5,890 bases of DNA from positions 1-5,890 of the forward strand of contig JAABTZ010000217.1 in assembly GCA_011389605.1 (NCBI GenBank), written 5' to 3'. A program made the translations under genes and the position numbers. Position 1 is the stretch's first letter; each line of letters starts with the position of its first letter. The notes beneath the pieces were generated by a model. It was not told the origin of the DNA, searched no databases, and saw only the letters and a list, made by a program, of their open reading frames with translations. Of the stretch, positions 1-5,890 are shown piece by piece. Origin of the DNA: Desulfobacteraceae bacterium. GTDB taxonomy: Bacteria > Desulfobacterota > Desulfobacteria > Desulfobacterales > Desulfosalsimonadaceae.

Positions 1-877
1 CCCACCCGGTGCAATTATCGATTCTGCATCCAGAAACCATCTTGCCATATTTGCCGCGCACACTAATCTCGATAGTGCCCGGGGAGGCGTCAATGATGTG
101 TTGAGTGAAAAAATCGGCCTCAGTGATATCGATGTTTTGTGCCCGTCAGCCCCTGTGCAGAATTATAAACTCGTTGTCTTTGTCCCCGAAGATCATGCAG
201 AGCGCATGGTGGAGGCGGTATGCCAAAGCCCGGCAGGAATAATAGGCAATTATTCATGCTGCACCTTTGGCAGTCCGGGACAGGGAACATTTATGCCCGG
301 TCCCGGCTCAGATCCTTATGAGGGAAAATCAGGTCAGCTCTCCAAAGTATCCGAGACCAGAATGGAAACCGTGGTAAAAAAGGGTGATCTTGATGCGGTG
401 ATTGAGCAATTAAAAGCCTGTCATCCTTATGAAACAATGGCATATGATGTCTACCCCCTGGCTTCCAAAAGATCCGCCCAGGGGCTCGGGCGAATCGGTG
501 CGGTAACCCCGCCCCAGCGACTGGCGGATCTGACCAGGGATTTGAAAAAAAATATGGGTCTGGCCTGGGCACGTTTTTCAGGGCCTCCAGATCTTTTGGT
601 GGACTGTGCCGCAGTATGTTCGGGAAGCGGGGGCGGTCTGCTTGATTATTTTCTGGCAAGCAGGGCACAGGTGCTGATCACAGGGGATATAAAGTATCAC
701 GAAGCAGTAAGCGTTGCACAGCAGGGGCGGGGGCTAATTGACATCGGTCACTTTGCCTCCGAGCATATCGTCGTTGATGTGATTTGCTCCAGAATACGGC
801 AGGCGGCCCGGGCTGTTGGCGATACTGTACGGGTAACGGCCTTTGATCGTGAAGCCGATCCTTTTATTCACGTGTGA
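1..877 (+). CDS. Nif3-like dinuclear metal-centre protein with PII-like insert (YqfO type), 5'-truncated
   Basis: The reading frame is open from base 2 to the TGA at 875-877, giving 291 visible codons. The start lies left of the window, so the GTG at 98 is not the real start. The first visible residues contain AAHTNLD (His codon 59-61, Asp codon 71-73), the N-terminal Nif3 metal-ligand motif, followed by GGVND. From about 165 to 460 there is an inserted PII/CutA-like segment that starts KLVVFVPEDH, includes GNYS and ends near HPYETMAYDVYPL. This marks the long YqfO-type form rather than the short YbgI form. The C-terminal half carries LITGDIKYHEA (about 674-706) and DIGHFASEH (about 740-766); the His and Glu four residues apart are the C-terminal metal ligands. 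Family members form toroidal hexamers with two metal ions per subunit. The cellular role is unsettled; GTP cyclohydrolase-like annotations are unreliable. It is followed 41 nt later by the zinc-ribbon gene. Confidence 0.93.
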   Translation, partial: PPGAIIDSASRNHLAIFAAHTNLDSARGGVNDVLSEKIGLSDIDVLCPSAPVQNYKLVVFVPEDHAERMVEAVCQSPAGIIGNYSCCTFGSPGQGTFMPGPGSDPYEGKSGQLSKVSETRMETVVKKGDLDAVIEQLKACHPYETMAYDVYPLASKRSAQGLGRIGAVTPPQRLADLTRDLKKNMGLAWARFSGPPDLLVDCAAVCSGSGGGLLDYFLASRAQVLITGDIKYHEAVSVAQQGRGLIDIGHFASEHIVVDVICSRIRQAARAVGDTVRVTAFDREADPFIHV

Positions 878-918
878 AGATGATGTAAAACAGAAAACCT
901 ATGAAAGCCGGATAAATT

Positions 919-1632
919 ATGCTATCGATCACCAGACCGCAGCTTGAGCTGCTCATAGAACTTCAGGAAAATGAACGTCAGGTTGCCGGAGTCCAGGCCG
1001 AAATTGATAAGATACCGGATAAAATGGCCGCACTGGAAGCCGGTCTGCAGGCCTGGACACAGGAGCTGGAGGTTAAAAAAGCCGGTCTTGCCTCGCTGCA
1101 AAAAAATTACAGATCTTTTGAAGGCGAGCTTGAAACCCACCAGGTCAGGATAAAAAAACGCCAGGTGCAGCTTAATTCGGTCAAGACCAACAGGGAATAT
1201 CAGGGCCTGCTAAAGGAAATCGATGATATCCTGGCAGCCAGTTCCAGGATAGAGGATGCTTCCCTGCAGTGCCTTGATGAGATGGATGCAGTGGAAAAGC
1301 AGTTGGCTGAAAAAAATCAGGCGTTTGCTGACGAGCAGCAGCGGATTGAAGGACAGAAACAGCAGCTGGTACAGGAATCCGAGGCGTTAAAGCAGCGCAT
1401 GAACCAGTTGCAGCAGGAAGCTTTGAAAATTGCAGATAAGCTTGATCCCGGTCTTGTAACACAATACAGACAGGTCAAGAAGCGGTGCGGCGGCCTTGGC
1501 CTTGCGCAGGTGGAAAACGCGGTATGCAAGGGATGTTTTCTAAACATACCACCTCAGATGTATAATGAATTGCACCGGGGAAATGAATTGCGCATGTGTC
1601 CGCATTGTCACCGTTTGATTTATGTTTTATAA
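919..1632 (+). CDS. Coiled-coil protein with C-terminal C4 zinc ribbon (zf-RING_7 / DUF164 family)
   Basis: This 237-residue protein has two visible parts. Residues of about 10-185 are rich in Glu, Gln, Lys and Leu in heptad-like order, predicting a long antiparallel coiled coil. The C-terminus holds four cysteines in two CxxC pairs (C203/C206 and C227/C230), with NIPPQMYNEL between them, which is the signature of this zinc-ribbon family. The family is widespread in bacteria and commonly sits beside Nif3 genes. Its biochemical role is not established, and nucleic-acid binding is only a guess from the fold. The ATG at 919 is chosen because the sequence from it (ITRPQLELLIELQ) matches the usual family N-terminus; the upstream ribosome-binding sequence is weak (GCCGGA). 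It lies 41 nt after the Nif3-like gene and is probably co-transcribed with it. Its last codons contain the promoter of the following RNA gene. The cytosol is the likely location, since there is no signal peptide or membrane segment. Confidence 0.92.
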   Translation: MLSITRPQLELLIELQENERQVAGVQAEIDKIPDKMAALEAGLQAWTQELEVKKAGLASLQKNYRSFEGELETHQVRIKKRQVQLNSVKTNREYQGLLKEIDDILAASSRIEDASLQCLDEMDAVEKQLAEKNQAFADEQQRIEGQKQQLVQESEALKQRMNQLQQEALKIADKLDPGLVTQYRQVKKRCGGLGLAQVENAVCKGCFLNIPPQMYNELHRGNELRMCPHCHRLIYVL

Positions 1633-1633
1633 T
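1605..1633 (+). promoter_or_regulatory. Sigma-70-type promoter of rnpB
   Basis: A -35 box TTGTCA (1605-1610, one mismatch from TTGACA) and a perfect -10 box TATAAT (1628-1633) are separated by exactly 17 bp. Transcription would begin near G1640, which is where the 5' strand of the RNase P P1 helix starts. The promoter overlaps the zinc-ribbon gene: the -35 lies over the H229-C230-H231 codons, and the -10 contains the last Leu codon and the TAA stop. The match is seen directly in the sequence. Its activity is inferred from position and quality. Confidence 0.85.
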
Positions 1634-1638
1634 ATGTT

Positions 1639-2084
<446 letters not shown>

Positions 2085-2184
2085 ATTTAAGGGCAATGAC
2101 ATAACAGGTATGCCTTCCGGCCTGGCAGAGGAAATTGACCGGGTGGCGGGCTGGACACAACACGAGGCAATATAGGCGGATTCA

Positions 2185-3504
2185 ATGGAAACAGAGGCGG
2201 AAAAAGGTTTTTGCGATCTTTCCTTTGCTGAACGGGTGAGGTTTTATTCACACAACTATATGCGCTGTCTGATGTTTATCCGTTCCTGCCCGGATACGGA
2301 ATGCACCTTTACCAAAAGTCTGTATTCCAAGCTGATTACCAGCTCCCACCTGCTTGAGGATTTTCTGGATTTTCACGGGGCAAAAAATAATGCTGACTGG
2401 TACTATTACCGTGAGCTTGCCGCTGCAGTCAGGCATCTGAGCCTTGCCGGCTACACCCAGAAGCATGTTTTAAACAGGCTTGTGTTCTATGATATTGATG
2501 GCAAAGATGAGTTCCGGGTTCAAGGCGATGTCGTGCTCTCCTTTATCATCGGTTCCCTTTCCAGCCTGGCACCGGCAATTTTAGATGAGGCAAGCCGTCT
2601 GGGGGTTGCCGAACCTGTGGAAGGCGGATATCCGGCTTCCAATTTTCCCGGAGTTTCTTCCGGGGAAATGCTTGATTACAATATTTACGATGAAGACAAG
2701 GACCAGCAGCGCAACCAGATAGTGCGTGTGGCCAACGAGTTTCTCTCCATTGCAGATGATTTCGACACCTACGAATTCTATGAAGTCTATGACCGCGACG
2801 GTCTTAAGGCGCTGGTGCCAGACAAGGTCAATGAAGTTGAAATCCGGCGCTTTGAAATGCTGGTCCACAACCTTCAATCCTCCTTTGATTCTTATGTCAT
2901 TCATGGAGGGTTCCTGTACGGAAACCGGCGGCTAAAACAGTTTCGGTCCTATTTTTCAGTAATCTTTCACCTGCTGCAGATCATGGGGCGGCTGCTGCAT
3001 TTCTACGAGCGGCATCTCATAGAGGTCGGCTATAAAAACATATACCGCGTGGTGCGCGAACGGCTTTGCCAGCTGGTTGATCCGGACCGGCTTTTGGACT
3101 GTACAATCAATTACGGTCTTTATTATGTGAATCATTATTTTGCCTCCGGCAGGGACGTGGCGCGTGAAATTTTAAAAGAAAATGTTGAAAAAGGTTCTGT
3201 GCGCACACCCATTCCCAGGGATTTGGGCTTTCATTGCCGCCCCAGTCTGCTGGTGGCAAAGGTGGTGCAAAAATACGGGGGACAGGTGGAACTGGTTGTG
3301 GGTGATCACAGGTTTGATGCCAGCAGTGTGCTTGATATCCAATGGGCCGGGGGGATGATCCAGAAAGAGGGAATTGACGAGGTGGTTTTTGAAGGCGATG
3401 TACGGGCATTAAAGGACATAGAGGTGCTTGCCGGTGTCAATTATGGCGAAGACAGGATGGGAAAAGGCATTGCCCTTCCCAAGAGTCTTAAGTATTTGAG
3501 ATAG
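2185..3504 (+). CDS. HPr-like phosphocarrier domain fused to a large uncharacterised helical N-terminal region
   Basis: This is a 439-residue protein. From about residue 336 it resembles HPr, the PTS phosphocarrier: LGFHCRPSLLVAKVVQKYGG matches the active-site block, with H350, R352 and P353 standing for HPr His15, Arg17 and Pro18. SSVLDIQWAGG places S381 exactly 31 residues after the His, as Ser46 is in HPr; in Gram-positive HPr this Ser is the HPr kinase site. The domain ends near residue 423, followed by a short basic tail. Residues 1-335 are not recognised. They look soluble and largely helical, rich in Tyr, Phe and His, with an acidic stretch near 165-178, and have no signal peptide or clear membrane span. 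The ATG at 2185 follows GGCGGA by 4 nt. ispD starts 13 nt downstream, so co-transcription is likely. A regulatory rather than sugar-transport role is plausible because no PTS permease gene is visible, but this is inference. HPr assignment is fairly secure; the overall function is unknown. Confidence 0.85.
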   Translation: METEAEKGFCDLSFAERVRFYSHNYMRCLMFIRSCPDTECTFTKSLYSKLITSSHLLEDFLDFHGAKNNADWYYYRELAAAVRHLSLAGYTQKHVLNRLVFYDIDGKDEFRVQGDVVLSFIIGSLSSLAPAILDEASRLGVAEPVEGGYPASNFPGVSSGEMLDYNIYDEDKDQQRNQIVRVANEFLSIADDFDTYEFYEVYDRDGLKALVPDKVNEVEIRRFEMLVHNLQSSFDSYVIHGGFLYGNRRLKQFRSYFSVIFHLLQIMGRLLHFYERHLIEVGYKNIYRVVRERLCQLVDPDRLLDCTINYGLYYVNHYFASGRDVAREILKENVEKGSVRTPIPRDLGFHCRPSLLVAKVVQKYGGQVELVVGDHRFDASSVLDIQWAGGMIQKEGIDEVVFEGDVRALKDIEVLAGVNYGEDRMGKGIALPKSLKYLR

Positions 3505-3517
3505 GCGGGCACGGCCC

Positions 3518-4231
3518 ATGAGCGGAAAACTGCATACTGCATCTGCGGTTATAGTTGCTGCCGGAAGCGGCCTGCGGATGAGGTCAACTGTTGCCAAGCA
3601 GTTCATTGAGATCGGAAACATCCCCATTATTGCCCGAACTCTCCAGGTTTTTGCCCTGCATCGTAGCATTTCAAATATTTGTCTGGTTGTGCCCGGGCAG
3701 GACATTGATTTTTGCAGGCAGGTTATTTTGCCGCATGTTGATTCAGGCAAGCAGATAATGATAATTGCCGGGGGAGCCCGCAGGCAGGATTCCGTGTATT
3801 TGGGTATAAAGGCCATGGACAGACATGAGCCTGTGGTGGTAATCCATGACGGCGTGCGGCCCTTTGTAAGTCCTGAAAACATAGAAGCCTGTGTCGATGG
3901 TGCCGCAGAAACAGGAGCATGTATTGCCGGCATTCCTGCCTCGGATACTCTCAAGCGTGTTTCTGAAGGCAGCGTGATTGCCCAAACCGTAAGCCGGGAT
4001 AATATCTGGCTGGCTCAGACCCCTCAGGCCTTTGGCTGGGATTTGATCAAAAAGGCCTTTGAGCAGGCATCCGCAGATGGCTTTGCAGCCACTGACGATG
4101 CATCACTTGTGGAGCGCATGGGAGTTCCTGTACTCATCATAGAAGGCAGCAGACGCAACATAAAGATTACAACACCCGAAGACCTGGAAATGGCTGCGGG
4201 TTTTTTATCCCACAGCCCAGCCGTCAAATAA
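3518..4231 (+). CDS. ispD: 2-C-methyl-D-erythritol 4-phosphate cytidylyltransferase
   Basis: IspD joins CTP and MEP to give CDP-ME, the third step of the non-mevalonate isoprenoid pathway, in the cytosol. The 237-residue length is normal for the family. The N-terminal nucleotide-binding loop reads AVIVAAGSGLRM then AKQF, with R20 and K27 at the positions of the catalytic Arg20 and Lys27 of the E. coli enzyme. HDGVRP supplies D111 and R114 for metal and CTP binding. SDTLKR, TVSRDNIW, AQTPQAF and ATDDASLVE follow in order, and NIKITTPEDL near the C-terminus supplies K216. The usual Pro before Lys27 (PKQF) is Ala here, a mild deviation. The start is ATG 3518, 13 nt after the HPr-like gene. The upstream Shine-Dalgarno-like GGCGGG is about 9 nt away. 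ispF, often adjacent to or fused with ispD, is not in the window. Confidence 0.96.
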   Translation: MSGKLHTASAVIVAAGSGLRMRSTVAKQFIEIGNIPIIARTLQVFALHRSISNICLVVPGQDIDFCRQVILPHVDSGKQIMIIAGGARRQDSVYLGIKAMDRHEPVVVIHDGVRPFVSPENIEACVDGAAETGACIAGIPASDTLKRVSEGSVIAQTVSRDNIWLAQTPQAFGWDLIKKAFEQASADGFAATDDASLVERMGVPVLIIEGSRRNIKITTPEDLEMAAGFLSHSPAVK

Positions 4232-4257
4232 GAAGCATTTAAAAAGCGGAGGTAACC

Positions 4258-4806
4258 ATGGAAAATGACGTAATTAAGGCGATCATGGAAAGACGGACCG
4301 TTCGCAATTTTGAAGACAAAACAATTCCTGAAGACGTGCTGCAATCCGTTCTTGAGGCTATTCAATGGGCACCTTCCTGGGCAAATACCCAGTGCTGGGA
4401 GGTGGTGGTAATAAAAGATCCTGCCACAAAGTCCCGTCTTCAGGAAGAAGCCGTGCCGAAATCCAATCCTGCACATAAGTCTGTGGGCAATGCCCCGGTT
4501 GTGCTTGCCCTTTGCGCAAGATTAAAAGAATCAGGGTATTACAAGGACAAGGTCACCACGAAGTTTGGAGACTGGTTTATGTTTGATCTTGGGCTTGCCG
4601 CCCAGAACTTGTCTCTTGCAGCTCATGCCATGGGTCTGGGCTCTGTTATAATGGGGCTTTTTGATCAAAAAAAAGCTGCAGCAGTCATTAATCTGCCCGA
4701 AAATTATGAGCTGGTCAGCCTTATTCCCATGGGATATCCATCAAAGATCCCATCAGCACCCAAGCGCAGGGACCTCAAAGAATTTGTCCGGGAAAATACA
4801 TTTTAA
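4258..4806 (+). CDS. Nitroreductase-family FMN-dependent oxidoreductase
   Basis: This 182-residue protein has the full nitroreductase fold pattern. RRTVRNF (residues 12-18) matches the FMN-phosphate contact motif near the N-terminus. APSWANTQCWE (38-48) matches the flavin-binding loop usually written APSxxNxQPW. The helix MFDLGLAAQNLSLAAHAMGLGSV (108-130) is the dimer-core helix, and MGYP (158-161) precedes the C-terminal basic segment. The family binds FMN as a homodimer and reduces nitro compounds, quinones or other electrophiles with NAD(P)H; the substrate here cannot be told from sequence. A strong ribosome-binding site GGAGG (4248-4252) lies 5 nt before the ATG, the best in the window, suggesting efficient translation. 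It starts 26 nt after ispD and may share its transcript. It ends 3 nt from the end of the convergent lipoprotein gene. Confidence 0.93.
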   Translation: MENDVIKAIMERRTVRNFEDKTIPEDVLQSVLEAIQWAPSWANTQCWEVVVIKDPATKSRLQEEAVPKSNPAHKSVGNAPVVLALCARLKESGYYKDKVTTKFGDWFMFDLGLAAQNLSLAAHAMGLGSVIMGLFDQKKAAAVINLPENYELVSLIPMGYPSKIPSAPKRRDLKEFVRENTF

Positions 4807-4821
4807 GAATCAGGATGATTC
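4807..4821 (-). terminator. Possible weak hairpin terminator in the convergent gap
   Basis: GAATCA (4807-4812) and TGATTC (4816-4821) form a perfect 6-bp inverted repeat with a 3-nt loop. It straddles the stop codon of the lipoprotein gene and starts 1 nt after the nitroreductase stop. Read on the minus strand, the hairpin is followed by TTAAAATGTATTTT, a partly T-rich tail. The plus-strand side has no T-run. The stem is short and AT-rich, so this could be a weak terminator for the minus-strand operon or chance. Confidence 0.3.
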
Positions 4822-5451
4822 CAGGGAGTTGAGGATATCTGAGATAATCTGGCCCGAAGCCCCGGCAAAAGCCGTGCTCATGGCCGATACCAGGCCCATG
4901 GGATTGTTTTGATCCATTTCTTTTCTTGCTTCATAGGTTTTCTGAAGCAAAATGGCAGGGCTTGAGCCATTGCCGGGGCTGCTGGCCAGAGTGGCTGTCA
5001 GCACAAGTACGGCCTGCCAGGGATTTTGGGCGTCATCTTCATAAAATGCTTCAATGGAAGCCTTTAACACATGAGTAGGTCTTTGCACATCTTTTGATGT
5101 GCCGGTTACCGCCCCGGCAAAATTTGCGGCCCGAAGGTCGCGAATGATAAGGTCCCGTAGCATGTCAGCCGGTTTTGAGATCCACTGGTGATATACATAA
5201 GTTTTGCGGCGGTATTGATTGTCGGCATATACAATTTGCCTTGACCGGTACGGAGCTGCTGCATCAAAAGGCCTGACTTCAAGGACCACGGCCGGATGGG
5301 CCGGGTCTTTGTCATTTAACTGCGCAGGCTGATATGATAATGTGTAATACTGTATTTGCTCTGGCTCGGCCCTTAATCCGGAGCATCCGGTAAAGGCGGC
5401 CGCGGCAGTTACCAGGGCTGCCATGGTCATCCAGGCAATTTTATTGCTCAT
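4810..5451 (-). CDS. ABC-type transport auxiliary lipoprotein (PqiC/YmbA-like, Mla/MCE system)
   Basis: This 213-residue protein begins with a lipoprotein signal: a short N-region with K4, a hydrophobic stretch (about 6-20) and the lipobox F20-T21-G22-C23. Ser24 at the +2 position favours outer-membrane sorting by the usual rule. The mature part begins after a short linker with IQYYTLSYQ, typical of the ABC_trans_aux family, continues through VVLEVRPFDAAAPYRSRQIVY and WISKPADMLRDLIIRDL, and ends with an amphipathic helix (ASGQIISDILNSL). Family members such as PqiC and YmbA work with MCE proteins and an ABC permease/ATPase in lipid transport across the periplasm. The start is ATG 5449-5451. 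An AGGAG (complement of 5462-5466) lies 10 nt upstream, a slightly long spacing. It lies 32 nt downstream of the MlaD-like gene on the same strand, so the two are surely one operon. Confidence 0.9.
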   Translation of the reverse strand: MSNKIAWMTMAALVTAAAAFTGCSGLRAEPEQIQYYTLSYQPAQLNDKDPAHPAVVLEVRPFDAAAPYRSRQIVYADNQYRRKTYVYHQWISKPADMLRDLIIRDLRAANFAGAVTGTSKDVQRPTHVLKASIEAFYEDDAQNPWQAVLVLTATLASSPGNGSSPAILLQKTYEARKEMDQNNPMGLVSAMSTAFAGASGQIISDILNSLESS

Positions 5452-5483
5452 GTTTTATATGCTCCTATTGTTTAAAGGCGGCT

Positions 5484-5890
5484 TTACCTGTTTTTTTCCG
5501 GTTCCACCTGCTTGGCCGGCATCGGCGGGCCATATAGAATTCTTGAAGGTTGATTCTGAACCTGTTCTATAAGTAGGTTTAACCGGACAGTGGCTTCCCG
5601 CAGCTCTTCGATAATTTCCAATAGTTGCCGGTCATAGTCTCCTGCCCTGCTCCCTGCGGCATCCAGGCCCCTGGATCCTTTTGCAAACACGTCTTCAGCT
5701 GTCCCGGCAGCTTTCCGGACCTCGGCAACAGCGCTGTCAAAATGGCCGGCGCTTTCTGCAATGTTTGCATCAACTTTTTTGACTGCATTTCTGGTATCCG
5801 AGACAAGACCATCAAGATTTTTGATTGTGCTTTCCGCAGAGATTTGCAGGCGATTCCACTTTTCCGAATCCAGGAGTTGATTGCTGTTTT
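5484..5890 (-). CDS. MlaD/MCE-family lipid-transport protein, C-terminal part
   Basis: The minus-strand frame is open from the right edge of the window to the TAA at 5484-5486, giving 134 visible residues; the true start and the N-terminal membrane anchor and MCE domain are outside. The visible part is a long helical region with repeated hydrophobic spacing (for example ESTIKNLDGLVSDTRNAVKK and HFDSAVAEVRKAA), followed by EIIEELREATVRLNLLIEQV, then NQPSRILYGPP and a short charged tail. This ending, with a leucine-rich helix and a QPSxxLYG-type close, is characteristic of MlaD/PqiB-like MCE proteins whose helices form a lipid channel. The next gene, 32 nt downstream, encodes the matching auxiliary lipoprotein, which supports the call. 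The internal GTG at 5690 should not be taken as a start. The assignment rests on the C-terminus and context only. Confidence 0.85.
   Translation of the reverse strand, partial: NSNQLLDSEKWNRLQISAESTIKNLDGLVSDTRNAVKKVDANIAESAGHFDSAVAEVRKAAGTAEDVFAKGSRGLDAAGSRAGDYDRQLLEIIEELREATVRLNLLIEQVQNQPSRILYGPPMPAKQVEPEKNR

Noticed and set aside
1147..1161. A run of A residues in the zinc-ribbon gene as a possible programmed frameshift site.
   Set aside because: The zero frame continues unbroken to the conserved C-terminal zinc ribbon, and no alternative product of interest results.
2111..2126. TGCC...GGCA inverted repeat as a terminator for rnpB.
   Set aside because: The stem is only 4 bp and is followed by GAGGAAATT, not a T-run.
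2110..2175. A 21-codon open frame (ATG to TAG) between rnpB and the HPr-domain gene.
   Set aside because: It is too short, has no well-spaced ribosome-binding site (CAGG is 1 nt from the ATG) and resembles no peptide I know.
2135..2176. TTGACC as a -35 box for the HPr-domain gene.
   Set aside because: At 16-18 bp downstream there is no -10-like sequence; the only AT-rich candidate (TATAGG at 2171) is 30 bp away.
3409..3985. Minus-strand open frames opposite ispD and the end of the HPr-domain gene.
   Set aside because: The plus-strand frames have full family motifs; the opposite frames have none.
5579..5815. An alternative minus-strand frame inside the MlaD-like region.
   Set aside because: The frame ending at 5484 stays open to the window edge and ends in an MlaD-like C-terminus; the alternative frame has a stop within it and no motif.

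Overview
The window looks like ordinary chromosomal DNA from a Gram-negative (diderm) bacterium, most likely a member of the Desulfobacterota (Desulfobacteraceae-like). This is inferred from the gene order Nif3-like protein / zinc-ribbon coiled-coil protein / RNase P RNA, moderate GC content, the MEP isoprenoid pathway and an Mla-type lipid-transport operon. No marker in the window proves the lineage. There are no insertion sequences, CRISPR arrays, tRNAs or phage genes, and coding density is high.

Layout, left to right. On the plus strand: (1) the 3' part of a Nif3/YqfO-type protein with a PII-like insert (1-877, start outside the window); (2) a coiled-coil protein with a C-terminal four-cysteine zinc ribbon (919-1632); (3) rnpB, the RNase P RNA (about 1639-2084), with a near-consensus sigma-70 promoter (TTGTCA, 17-bp spacer, TATAAT) lying inside the last codons of the zinc-ribbon gene; (4) a 439-residue protein whose last ~100 residues form an HPr-like phosphocarrier domain behind a long helical region I do not recognise (2185-3504); (5) ispD (3518-4231); (6) a small nitroreductase-family flavoprotein (4258-4806). 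On the minus strand, convergent with these: (7) an ABC-transport auxiliary lipoprotein of the PqiC/YmbA type (4810-5451); (8) the C-terminal part of an MlaD/MCE-family substrate-binding protein (5484-5890, start outside the window).

How the parts relate. The plus-strand genes are closely spaced and could be read through, but they serve different functions: a metal protein of unclear role, RNA processing, possible PTS-type signalling, isoprenoid synthesis and a redox flavoprotein. The minus-strand pair is the distal end of an Mla/Pqi-like operon for lipid traffic across the envelope; its ATPase and permease genes would lie beyond the right edge. The item most worth a second look is the HPr-domain fusion, which keeps both the catalytic His and the regulatory Ser at the canonical 31-residue spacing. 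Next is the rnpB promoter, encoded within zinc-ligand and stop codons. I found no clear sign of a wholly new multi-gene system.
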